64,000 nucleotides of DNA from assembly GCA_029224185.1 (NCBI GenBank), contig CM055196.1, forward strand, positions 17,903,009-17,967,008. Direction: 5' to 3'. Positions within the stretch are counted from its first letter, which is position 1; each line of letters begins with the position of its first letter. This stretch comes from Karalla daura (lineage: Eukaryota; Chordata; Actinopteri; Chaetodontiformes; Leiognathidae). The position numbers were made by a program, and so were the translations under genes. This document shows, in pieces, positions 47,663 through 59,884 of the stretch. The notes under the pieces are model-generated. The model was not told where the DNA came from, did no database searches, and was given only the letters and a program-made list of their open reading frames with translations.

Positions 47663-50298
47663 CCTCTTGGCTTAGATCAAGTGTGGTATGTGGGAGAGAT
47701 ATGTCCCCATACCCAGGGACCATATATTAAAATTATTTTTGGGCCAGGGAGATGGAATAGAGGCCTGCTCCATCAACTCCACTGCATTGACCTGGTATTG
47801 CAGTGCATCTGGGAATGGTGGACCCTGAACCTTAATTTGTCAGTGTGAGATATAGTACGTCTATCTAATTAAGAGTCTCTAAATGACCCAGAAATGGATG
47901 CTTTTGGCAATGACTGGAGTACCTGAAGAAATGTGGCTTCTTCAGCCTGGAAATTGAACATTATCTTGATGTGCAAACTAAGCTAGAAAACCCACTGAAT
48001 ATAAACTGTGTTATAATGTAAATGAGTCATGTTTTTGGTATCAGTGAACCTATAAACATAAGGGGAACTTGTTTTCGATTTTTAAATCACCCGCTTGCTT
48101 GATTCCTATCAGGAAGAATCGATTATTTGTGCAAAGGGCATCTTCTCCCCTGGGGGTGTATATCTGTGTGTGCATGTGTTGATGTGTTATTAAGAGCTGA
48201 GACTGCCGTGCTGTCCGTGGTCTAATCCTGTCACAGTGCCGCCTGCTCTCTGACTGACTGTCTGCTAATACAATGTCTGATCCCTGCATTCAGTGGCCAC
48301 AGGGGACCAAACAGAGAGGGAATTCCCCTCTTGAAAGCAGAGACTTTCTTAACAGTACAAAGACCATTAGGCTTTGAAGGCCACAGCAACACGGACAAGG
48401 ACTTCTTAATTGTGCATAATGACATTTACTGCCATTTCCTGATGTTGTCACCGAGCAGTGTGCCATTATCAAGTCATGGTTGGCATTTCCATCAAGTAAT
48501 TTGTCCATGTTTCGGTTAGCCCAGTTTTAGAACGGTGGTAATGGATCTAACTTTGAGGAAACACACTGTAATGCATTATTCTGATATTGGTTTCCTATCA
48601 TTTGATTTTGTTGCAACATGCCATATTTTCAATGCTGTGTCATTGAACTAAAGGTCAAAGCAGAATGTGCTGACAGGATGTGTTGTACACGATGCACAGG
48701 CCACACACTAATGTAAAGATGGTTTTGTGGTTGGAACACTGTGGCCTCGTAGTCGTGACAATGCTTGTTTTTCTCTCCTCGATCTCCTTTGAGTTGTAGT
48801 CTTTAGGGGATGGAGGGATTAACCTCGAGTAGATAGGCCTGTGAACACCAACAGGAGGCCCACTAATAAGCACAGTTACTCTTCCTTGCACACGTACACA
48901 TGTAGTCACGAACAAACGTGCTCACCAACTAAAAAAATCGCTCTGAAAATTTGCGTTTGCACATGATCTCAACATATTTTGATCAAGCTAATCAGTGGAT
49001 TCACGTTATCTTATTTCCCATGTGAGAACAGCTTCCCTGTACAGTGATTTATTTGTCTCTTGACAACTGTCCCATTTTAAATTAAATGTAATGCCTGCAG
49101 GGACGGATTCCAGTATTACACGTTGTAGACAAAGACGGTGTGACACAAGTCTTTTTCTCTCTCCTTTCCATCAAATTGCCAATTTTTTCCGCTCCTGTGT
49201 CCAGTGCCTTGTCTGGTTCTCTACCTTCCCACTTTCTCTGCCAACACCTAACAATAATTAGCCTGTGGTTGCCATCGTCCTGTGCCTGTCCGCAGTCACA
49301 CCTTGTCAGCCAGGCCTCTCCTGTCTCTCAGTCCAGCTCTAATGGGCCTCTGCCTCAGCTCCGACAGCCACCGAGACCCTTCCTCCCTCAGCTGCTGCCT
49401 CTTCATTAAGGCCTGCCTCCAGCGACTGTGGCGCAGAGATCAGCACCTTTGTCTCCGTGTCTGTCACGCCAGCTGGGGATCCTCACGGCACCTCAGCTCC
49501 TTCCATCGTCTGTGTCAATATCCATGTGCCAATTTGTTGGATGATGCATACGTGTCTCCTCTCCCGTTCAGCTCAAGTGTGAAACGAAAGGATTGGATCA
49601 GAGCATGGATATCAACGCAATTTTTTTTCCCTGATGATTCCATATTTGCATTTTTAAACATATTTTTGTGTGTAACTTGAATTATCTTGGAAAGTAATGG
49701 AGTATACTAACATTGAAACACAATGAGGTGACAAATTATAAAACAAGGCAGTTAAAAAAGAGAAAAACAGCAGGTTGAGTGAATTCTTTACCACTCATAG
49801 ATCAGTCTTCGAGATGAAGTATTAGTTGCACCCCTCAAAAAAAAAATGTATTTTTGCTTTTATGACTCTTCTTTGTTGTGTTAAGTTATTGGAAGATGTC
49901 AAACATTCAAATTAGAACGAATTACGTCAAGATTTATTTAAAGTGAAATGAATCATTTTAAATTAAAATGATCTAAATTAAGATTAAAGATTTAATAAAG
50001 TTCAATTGAAGTATTATTGACCTCAGGCAAAATCTTGCATAGCGAAGTGATCCAGAAAGATTGAACATTCGGACATGAAGTAAAACTATGGAATGGGTGC
50101 CACCATTTGTGCAATGTACTGTAGTTTTTGAATAGTCAATTGTCAAGTCTGAATGCATTAGCAATTATATGTATATTTTCTATTTTTTATTTGGAATTAT
50201 TTTGCCACTTTCCCCTTTCTACTTATGATCATTTTTAGTCAAGGTGGATGAGAAGTATTATAGATATAGGATGTGATATATGTTTGGAAACAATATCC

Positions 50299-50480
<182 letters not shown>

Positions 50481-50605
50481 AGGGCGTCTTTTAAAGTGTG
50501 AGGACAGTATCTTTTCATCATTTCATATCCACTGACCAAATTAGATACCAATGACATGTAATTAAGAGTCAAATGTGGCACAGAGGTGATCATTCTCACA
50601 CTGTA

Positions 50606-50925
50606 TACTGTAATCAGGATGGCAGTGAACTGTCATTATACCACAGCATGCATCACACAACCGTTGACAGATGTAGAATTTATCTCGCCTCTTTCAGAAT
50701 CAGACAGGTGACCTTAAAGCAGATCTAGAATGGCCTCGTTCAGAGCACCACAGGTCGTATTCACACATGCCTCTTATCCGTCTAAGCCCTTTGCAAATGT
50801 CAGTTTCGGGTTCTGTTTTAGCTGCCGTTTCAAGATACGCATATATACAACTGAGGATGGGATGATGGTTCTGGCCGGGAATAGACATTATTCAACAAAG
50901 CCTACCGTCTCCTTTAAATTCCTGT
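50606..50925 (-). mobile_element. Composite repeat related to the short inverted-repeat element
   Basis: CTGTAATCAGGATG, GCATCACACAACC and TTTCAGAATCAG are shared with 52285-52425. Further right, GACATTATTCAACAAAGCC and GTCTCCTTTAAA match the head end of the dispersed element. Confidence 0.45.
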
Positions 50926-51528
50926 AGATAGCTCGGCCTCTCTGAGCCTCAGAGACACCAGGTGCTGCTCGGTGCGAGCACTGCGGCTCGTGCGCTGGTG
51001 TGACGACCTGTGTGGGAGGCAGCAGGAGGGGGGCGGCCCGGCCTCGGGGTGGACCAGGCTGTTGCCCTTCATTCACTGGCGCTGGGTCAAGGTAACAGTG
51101 CTGGTCAGCACTTCTGATTATTGATGCACGAACTGTAACAGACAGGGAGTGTGTGCGTGTCTACACATGTCCACGACCATGCTTTTGGTGCTGTGAGTCA
51201 TGTTGGATTGATGAATTATTTCTATATAATCAAAGATCCTGGCTGACTCATTCACACACATACTATAGCCTCTATATCCTGTGGCGTGTACTCAGTTTTA
51301 ACCAGGTGGTGTTATTAGAAATGGAGTGTCATTTTATGTTATTTTATTCCGAGCTTAAAGGAACTGCAGATATGAATCAGAGCTCTTAGTTGTGTTTAGT
51401 TATTTAGTGATCATTTTCCATTGAGAAATGTTTGCCTCTACTGTGAATTAGTCCCCTATCAACACAGGGGGATGGTGATGCTTTCAGGCTCTTACTCATC
51501 TCTGCAGAATATGAATTGATCGTGCTTC

Positions 51529-51568
51529 ACAGTGCTTGGATTTATCCCTGGATAAATCCAAGCACTGT
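51529..51568. repeat. 40-bp near-perfect palindrome
   Basis: Left arm 51529-51547 (19 nt, ACAGTGCTTGGATTTATCC) and its exact reverse complement 51550-51568, separated by two bases (CT). No mismatch. Confidence 0.93.
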
Positions 51569-51637
51569 CGAGTTGGAAATTAAATTGAGAGGAGAACTGC
51601 GTGAAAGTGAAAGAAGTGAGTGAAAGGAGCTGTCATA

Positions 51638-51745
51638 TTCTTTAAAAATAATAAAAAAATAAAAAATAATAAATAATAAAAAATTATAAAAATTATAAAT
51701 AAAATTATTTAAAATTAAAATTATAAATAAATTAATTAAATTAAC
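51638..51745. repeat. A/T-only low-complexity tract
   Basis: About 100 bases made almost only of AAT/AAAT words. Confidence 0.9.
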
Positions 51746-52099
51746 TACTGCTCAGCTGCAGGGAAATTTAATATTTAATATTCTGTTTGATTTGTTTGAC
51801 TCCACATCACAATAAGTGTACGACCAAAAGTCTTTTATCAGGCAGAAACAGGCTCTGGGAATATTCTAGTGGACAGAAGTTGTGTCTGCTCATTTGAGGA
51901 TTTCACCTGAAAAGTGAGCTCCTCTGATGTTTTGGTATCAGATGTAATTTCCCGCTGCGACTTTGCTTCAGAAATTTTTGACCAAAGACACAGATGAGGC
52001 TGTCAAGAGAGGCTTCGTCAACACGGAAACAAAACCATTCTTCTGCGTCGTGACACACACTTTCAGTTGTTTCTGGCTCTCTAACTTGTCTCTCAGCGT

Positions 52100-52245
52100 G
52101 TTAGGAGACCCCAAATGGTTGAATGGAATATTAATACTTGTTTTCTTGTGTTAACCCAGGAGCAATGCAATGTCTCAGATGCTATTTGAGAAGCACTTTT
52201 ACAATCCCGTTACTAGGTGTAGGAAGGTAACGGGCTATTTCTGCA
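52100..52245 (-). mobile_element. Short inverted-repeat element, tail part
   Basis: AGGAGACCCCAAATGGTTGA, TGTCTCAGATGCTATTTGAG and TTACAATCCCGTTACTAGGT match the family tail in reverse. Confidence 0.5.
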
Positions 52246-52284
52246 CAGATCTTCACACTAAGGTTTTATGCTGATTGCTATTCT

Positions 52285-52425
52285 GTAATCAGGATGTGCA
52301 GGAGTGAACAGAGCTCTTATTATAGCACGGCTCGCATCACACAACCTCTGACAGGTGTAGAGTGAAGGCTTATTTATCAACTGCTTTCAGAATCAGTCTC
52401 GTGTCCTCATAGCGGACTTAGAATA
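52285..52425. repeat. Second copy of a shared ~130-bp repeat
   Basis: TGTAATCAGGATG, GCATCACACAACC, TGACAGGTGTAGA, TTTCAGAATCAG and GCGGACTTAGAAT occur in the same order at 50606-50735. Confidence 0.6.
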
Positions 52426-52690
52426 GATGAATGGGACATTTATCCTTGCTCTCTGTTGCTAACATAGAAGCATACGTAGAACATTGGTTTCATCAGAAAT
52501 GCATCAGATGTTTTACAAGCCTGTTCACAATAGATGCTTATCTGGTATCTACACATTTATGCTGATTGGCTGTCATGCCTGCCACTCAAATAAATGACTT
52601 CACGTTCCTTGCTAAAGAGAGGAGGTGAGCCACTTTTTTTCTTGGACTAAATATTAACTGGAGCAATGTACAGCTATGGAGCACCTACAC
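52416..52690 (-). mobile_element. Short inverted-repeat element, minus orientation
   Basis: ACATTTATCCTTGCTCTCTG, CTAACATAGAAGC, CATCAGAAATGCATCAGATG, GCTTATCTGGTATCTACAC and TGGAGCACCTACACA follow the order seen in the 17581-18197 copy. Confidence 0.55.
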
Positions 52691-54006
52691 ACCCAGGCTT
52701 ATCCAGAAGTACAGTAGAGGTGGAGGCAGATACTGTATTGAGGAAGAACCAGGAGCGTGTGCACTGACATTTCACCAGACGCTTAATCAAACTGCTGCCT
52801 CGCAGTAGCACGCTTTAATTGACTTTACGTCTACTTGAACTATGACGAGCGTGCACAAATTATTTTGCAGTATGGTTCTGCGTGTATTTGAAATCACGTC
52901 CTGCCTTTGTTCAGATTTTCTTTAAAGTCTAAATTTACATATGAAGGAGGGCATGATCATCCTGCTGAACATTATTCTTGAACTCCTTGTGTAACTCCTC
53001 AAAAGTCCTTATGTCAGTGCTCTGCATTGTCAAGTACACAAATTTAAGTAGTTGATACATTACATTTCAAGTGATATTGGTGCCTCCCTAGTATGAATGA
53101 TATATTAAAGCTATAAATATGATGTATGAACGACGGCTCTCAAAGCAATAGATATGTTCTTGGGGGTATTTAAATGTTGGTTGTGATAAGCTGTGAAGGG
53201 GACTTATAAACAGGCTGTTTAGTGAGCCCTGTAGAAAGGAGCCTCGAATCATTAAACAGACAGATTAGATTTTGGTTCCACCTGACAAATTGACTGTAAT
53301 TTCTTTTGCTGGTTGGATGATCGGTAGAGATTGGATTTCTGCAGTGCTCTGTTAGAAATTCACAGGGAGGCATTAGCAAAACAAACATCTAACAACTGCT
53401 CCGTCTCGATTCAGACACTCTTTCTTACATTACCCAGAGACTATGAATCACTTTGGCATGAAATAAAACAATTTTGGGGGAACTCCCAAATGGAACCATT
53501 GGGCAACAGAGTTGTTTTTCTTCCTACTTTGAAATGTCAAGACTGACTTTACTCTAGAGGTAAGATATATAACTGAAAGACATGTGAATAAGCTGTTGGA
53601 GTGATTAGTGCAGTGAAGTGTTAAGCTGTCTTCATGACAGGAGTGTCGGGGTGAGTAATCAGTGGCGTCCCCAACGGTAGAGCCTTCAAACAGGAAGTGC
53701 ATGCTCTGGTGCCAAACATGGCAAGCAGATGGCAAGCAACAGGGCCCTGTCAGTCCAGTGTCGGGTTGTGCGTTTGGAAGAAAATACACGGAAAAAAAAC
53801 GGTCAGGATGGATGATATCAGGCCATCTGTCTGCATTACAACAAGGTGTCAATTTTAAGAGGGTGGAAAAACTCGCTCTGCTCTGCAGATATCACATAAC
53901 AACTGTGCTTCTGCCTCCTCTGTCTTTGACACTTTATGCAATCGAGTTGCATAATGATGTTTGTAACATCGTACTTACAACCAGCAGGGAGCGATCAATC
54001 TGTCTA

Positions 54007-54451
<445 letters not shown>

Positions 54452-54616
54452 TAGTTGGAGCGACGTCCTTCATTACCCACTCAGTCTGTCTCACCTGTGA
54501 TCTTGGCTCTGCGTTGAGGTCGAGGCCGTAAGTGATCCTGATAAATTCTCCTGTCCGTCAGAAGACGACAGAGCGATGCACAGGAGGGCGGCCGCCTGCC
54601 GAAGCAGGCACCGAAG

Positions 54617-54618
<2 letters not shown>

Positions 54619-54657
<39 letters not shown>
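54619..54657. repeat. (CA)n microsatellite
   Basis: About 19 CA units. Confidence 0.96.
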
Positions 54658-54658
<1 letters not shown>

Positions 54659-57600
54659 GAAGGGAGACGTTCCGGCTGTTACCAAGTGGAAGGGAGTTTG
54701 TCCGCCTACACACTCAGAAGACCAGGAGATGTGTCTCTGGGCCCGGCTTGGAGGCTGCTGGCTTGCTCGACTGTAGCAGGTGGTGCACATTTTTTTTTTC
54801 CATTTACAAGAAAACACTAAGTGTAGGCAGCAGAGAGGAGGTGCTGTCATCTATTCCGGCACCGAACACGGCCTCATCTGAAACACTTTGTGGGAGCACG
54901 GGCGGTCACATTGTGTGGATGCGGTTGATCCTGGCAAAAAAAAAATCATCTCTGCACTGGTAAGACTTCCAAAACGACACAATACAAAATGAGAGTGGGA
55001 GAACGCTTTGATTCACACAAGAGATGTGATTAATATCTTCTAACATTCTGAATTAATTCACAATTTTCAAAAATTGATTCCTGTGCTCCTGTAATAAAGT
55101 TATCCATCCATTATTGTACCCACTTTTCTCACCCACTGAACAGTACTGCAGTGCATGGGTTGAAGGCAGGGAATATTCAGTCCACATAAAGTCCAATAAA
55201 GTTGTATTGACTGAACTCATTGTGACTCAACAACAGTCTGAGAGACAGAGAGTCTGAGAGCAACAAAAAACAGTTGTTTTTTTTACATATCTTTTTTCTT
55301 TTTTGAGTTCCAGAGTTACTTGCTTTGTTATGATGAGTTTTGTTGAAACAACTGTTCTCAAATTTGGTGAAGACATCTGTAAGCTAAACCACAGCAAACA
55401 AAATTACCCATCCAAATGAAAGATTAATGAAAGAATCCTCCTCAGCTGTCAAGGTTATTACACTGAAGGCTTTATTCACTCATTTGACTCATTGACTTTT
55501 TCATAACTTCCTGTTCTCGGGGAAAACAAAAGTCATCTCATGAAATCAGCCTTTTGTGCTCTGGAGACAAGATGATTAACCGGTCATCACTCACTGTTAT
55601 AATTCACAATGCAGCATTTTGTATAACTCCAGGCAAGTCTGATCAGGAGAAGAGAACAATCTGTTTCATTTTGTTCTGGCCTGCTAGAGACGTAACAACA
55701 CGACAGATTACTGCCAAAATGAATGGTTTGGCACACAGAGTCCTTTTATCTGTTTATTAATTTGAAATGAACAGTGATACTGTACCAGTATGATTATCAG
55801 ATTTCTAAAGATTTACAGCCCTAAGAGTCTATATATATGAATGTGCATTAGAATCATGATGCGCATGCCTTTTTTTTGTGGTCAATGATCAAAGAGCACT
55901 TTATCAATATTGTTGTTTTCACATTATAATGCATTTATAGATCATCCTTTGACCAGGTCATGATAACTGAACTTTATGGTCCAAAGAGGTATTCCTCTGT
56001 AAGGTATTCCTAACAATAGTAGAATTAATGTCAGAAAATCAGCTCCAACCATCAGAAATGTAGTTTTATCTCTTCTGAATCTCTGCTGCTCTGTCTGTAT
56101 TCCACCTGGAGACATGTGAATCATTTATACATGTATGTCTATAATATTTTATGAATGTTTGGAGGCCGATGTAAGATGACGTTCTCTCTGCATTAAAAAG
56201 TCCTTTGAGAACAAAGCGAGACCTTTAATACATGTACATGTTCACCTTTTTCCACAATTGACAGTCAATGGAAGCCAAAATGTCAAGCAAGACATTTTCG
56301 AGGTGAGATAAGAAACATAGGCTCACTGTTGGCTCTTATCATCATGACCCAGAAAAGTCAAGGAGAACTCAGGGGGGCATCGCTCCGATTCAGGCGTATT
56401 CCACATCCAGGACCCAGGAAAGGATGGAAGGACGAGTAGAGACGAGGAAGGAGATGATCCCTGTAGTCATTCAGCCACTGCAAAATTTTAGATATTATGT
56501 AAATGATGGAGATTATTCAACCTACCAATTAGGTTTCTGCCATCAGGATTAAGGTGGGGCTTCACACACTCTCCGCTCCGCTCTCGGGAGTCTCAGATTG
56601 GCTGAACAGCAGACACAAGTTATTCAAATTTAAAACCTTCGTTGATTTTTGACGCTGCCGCGTATTATCAGTGCTCTGAGCTGTGCTGTATGTAAAGAAC
56701 ACCATTCGGTCTCGCAACACATAGAAGACATGGGGTCCATGTACCATGGGATTATGTCTATAGGTGCCAACTATAAGTCTTCAATCCCTGTGTGCATCCA
56801 CTGCAAATACCAGGACACTGTTCGCCTAATCCGACAGAAGTATGCTTTATTAAAGGCACTGCGTGAGTTCAGAATACTGAATACAAAGGCTCTATCTTTT
56901 TAACCAAAGAACAATGTGCGCGAGGACTGCACAGAGCTGCAGGTTTTAGACTCAGTACTTTGTGCTACTTTACCTACAATCTACCATAAGTCACTCCACC
57001 ATCATCACGACTGTCACAATAATATTTCAGTATGCATTGTCTAAATGCAAATGAGGCAGCACTAGAAGGATGCCACAAGCTTTCCCAGTGTGCCCCCACC
57101 GTCGATATTTACACTAAACTGAACACTGATGCTGAGTAATGTTTGATGATGGGCCAAGCTTGTCCAATTCCCAAAATGTGATACGCTCCAGTGGCTCAGG
57201 TCATTATACGCAGAGCCAGCGTGCTTTAGAAAGCAATTTTAATGATAGGAGCTCTGTAATAAACCGCTATAGCTGGACATTGCATCAGGGTCTCACGGAG
57301 TTGTTATCAGTGGTTGTTTTCTCACAGAAAATATTGTTTAGCTGTGAACGTGGAGGCTGCACAGCTTTGTTGATTGCAGTCAAAGCGGTGCTGCTCATGT
57401 AGTCAGGGCTGTGATTTAAATACATCTGCATTTGAAAGTGAGGAGCTGTGGGAAGGAGAGGCAGGATGGTGATAGAGTCTGTGTTTTACTGCGTGAAGCA
57501 GGACACAGAGATGCCTCGCAATTTCTTTTGACCCCGAAACTCTGTTTGATGAAGATGTTTGATTCCTCTGCTATTTCTGGCGCTGCTTCCTTCCCGTTGA

Positions 57601-58755
57601 TGTCGACGTGTTAAGTGTCAGCACGCTTTACTCAGGCAAACATTCACCTCGCACCTTGCTCAGACGTTTCTGTTTTGCATCTCTCCTCTTTTTTTTTTTT
57701 ACCTCTACCACCCCCACCTCCTTTCCTTTCACCCCTCTTCCACCACCTCCCCTTGGGCGACGAGTGCTGAGATGGAAGCAGAGATGGATGATGTTGTTTT
57801 GAACTGTGACATATCTCCATGCTACTCATTCCATTATTATTCATAAATAATTGGCCAGGACCGTCTGTAGGAGCTATTTATAGAGCTGATTGCTGTTTTG
57901 CCAAGGAGGGAGAAACTCTCAGAGCTTTATTTCCTCCACTTTTTGGTCTACGCAGCCAAACCATGAGGCTTAATCCAAGTTTCTGATAAAACACTTGACC
58001 TCTGGATGGTTTTAGTTTGCACTCGAACGCCGTTCAGATGCTACTCTTTGCTGTGTGGTAAATGGAAATCGATGCCTAAGTGATTGATTTAAACTGTCGT
58101 CTCACCTCTCTGCGCTGAAGTCTCTCCAACAGTTTAGAAACAGTGCTTAAATATATCTAATTCTCTTTCACTGGCATCCAGAGATATTAAGTCCATCTCT
58201 CTTCTGTGGATCTATCTTCTACTGAAGTTAAAAATCAATATGGACTAGTGAGGCCTCACTGTGGGACTGGATTAGACAGGAGCACGGATTCTGCACACAG
58301 AACACTGTTCATTTGTGCACCCTTGACCACAACATTTCAAGCCCCATTAGCTATATCTGTGGCCGTGTCTGAAGGTACCTGCTCTGCTTAGCATGCGCTG
58401 CTAAACCTTGACCAGCACCCTTGAAGGTTAAAAGCGCAAATGACAAAAAAGAGAGAGCAGGAAATATAATCAGAAAGAGAAAAAGAAGAAGAAATAATCA
58501 GATTTTGGAACAAAAGAATGGATTATTTGGCCCCCGTTGCTCATCAGGATAAGCCCTGAGCCTTCTGGTGAATATTACATGAGGCCGTTAGATTAGAACA
58601 GATGAAAGGGAGAGCACGAGCCCGGCCAAGCTGTGCACAAACATGCTGCAGGTTTAACTGAACTTTGTTTCAAGAGACGGTTTAAATTGGAATCCGCAGC
58701 AAAAGGTGGATTTTAGAAAGCACCTGGTGTTAATGCACTATGCACATGCATGGCA
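54658..58755. other. Gene-poor region
   Basis: One SINE-tail relic (55095-55200) and a C/T-rich run with poly(T) (57680-57745). No exon recognised. Confidence 0.5.
55095..55200 (-). mobile_element. SINE/LINE tail relic, minus orientation
   Basis: TTATCCATCCATTATTGTACCC and TGCAGTGCATGGGTTGAAGGC resemble a decayed reverse-complement tail. Confidence 0.4.
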
Positions 58756-58758
58756 AAT

Positions 58759-59115
58759 TAAAGGAGACCTTGAATGAAAAAAGCTGTTTTTGGTTGGCTC
58801 CGCTGAATTCTCACACTGTAACGGGGACGTTTCAGGTCAATTGGCAATGTCTGGAATCTTTGTTTTACTCAGTATCTGTATCCCTCCAGTCACCACTTTA
58901 TTGGAGAAAAGGCTGCTAAGCTCCAATTGCAAATTGGATCATTGGATCATTCATGTGAGTGTCAGACAGGACAGCCAATCCAAAGCCTATGTGTGGTTGC
59001 CAGACAAGCATGAAAGAGCAACAGATCAGTGCAGAAATGGACAGTTATAATCCCACACCTTAAGATCATAAAAGGGCTTTAAAATAGCATCTAGCACATT
59101 TCTGATGAAACCATC
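58759..59115 (+). mobile_element. Dispersed short inverted-repeat element, plus orientation
   Basis: Head TTAAAGGAGACCTTGAATGAA; core CTATGTGTGGTTGCCAGACA, AGCATGAAAGAGCAACAGAT, TAATCCCACACCTTAAGATC and AAAATAGCATCTAGCACATT. Confidence 0.62.
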
Positions 59116-59269
59116 TAAACAAGTGTTTTCAGAGTGGACATAATTGTGTATTAGCTGGAGAAGCACCGTATAATGTGATGGAGACAGAAGTTCATGCAAG
59201 GTTACTCCAATATCACTAGACAAGGTAAAAAAATACAATTCAATTTTCTACAGCATTTAAGACATCATT

Positions 59270-59453
59270 GTCACTTTGCACCTGTCATTTCAGAGAAGCA
59301 TGTGCGCAGACGGCTTATCAGTGTATGGCCCACAGATGCCAGATAAGCATGAAAGGGCTGCAGATCTTTATATCCCCAGCTTCTCTGTTTAGAGCAGAGA
59401 GCGTGGTTAAAGACTCCACTCAACCACTCTAGGTCCCCTTTAAAATTGGAATA
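59270..59453 (+). mobile_element. Short inverted-repeat element, right half
   Basis: GATGCCAGATAAGCATGAAAG and the clean right terminal repeat CTCTAGGTCCCCTTTAAAA (59437-59455), the best preserved right end in the window. Confidence 0.58.
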
Positions 59454-59871
59454 TGCTGCAGAGGGTGAGTTTTAGTGCTAATGCACTGTGCAAATGCGTG
59501 TGGGATTGAGGAGGAGGAAGCGCTGTCAGAGTCGTCAGGCGCCGTCCGGTGATGGGATTCTGCTGACTCAGGGTATCGGTTTGTGGCTGTCGAGCTCACT
59601 TGAAAAGAAAGAGACAGCGTGACGCGGGTTATGTCCGAGGCCGTCCGCTTGACACAATAAAGAATTCAATTCCAAACACAAGCCGGAGCCGCGCACGTGC
59701 TCTATTAGAGCATGGCCTCATAAAGCGTCTCCGTCTCCACTGCAGCATGACAGCATGAGGGCTCGGCTTGAATGCGGGATGACGGCGGTGTGCGGTGTGT
59801 GGTGGAAACAGGCGGCTGTCATTAGTATGCAGCACAGAGCCATCTTGTCTAGCTGGACCTTTGCAGAAAGT

Positions 59872-59884
59872 CCCCCCCCCCCCC
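59872..59884. repeat. Poly(C) run
   Basis: 13 C residues. Confidence 0.95.

Larger units (their letters stand above)
50926..54000. other. Gene-poor region
   Basis: Apart from the palindrome, repeats and the GC-rich block at 50953-51091, nothing recognisable. Confidence 0.5.

Noticed and set aside
46911..47675. 254-codon open frame on the plus strand
   Set aside because: It has no recognisable domain, no homologue I know and no Kozak or exon context. Its 3' part overlaps a SINE tail in reverse orientation. Judged chance.
53448..53852. 134-codon minus frame and 117-codon plus frame over the same DNA
   Set aside because: Mutually overlapping, no protein character; both probably chance.
57874..57883. 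Perfect MEF2-type decamer CTATTTATAG (also at 25119-25128)
   Set aside because: About one such site is expected by chance in 64 kb, so two do not support a regulatory call for the heart-expressed gpr22.
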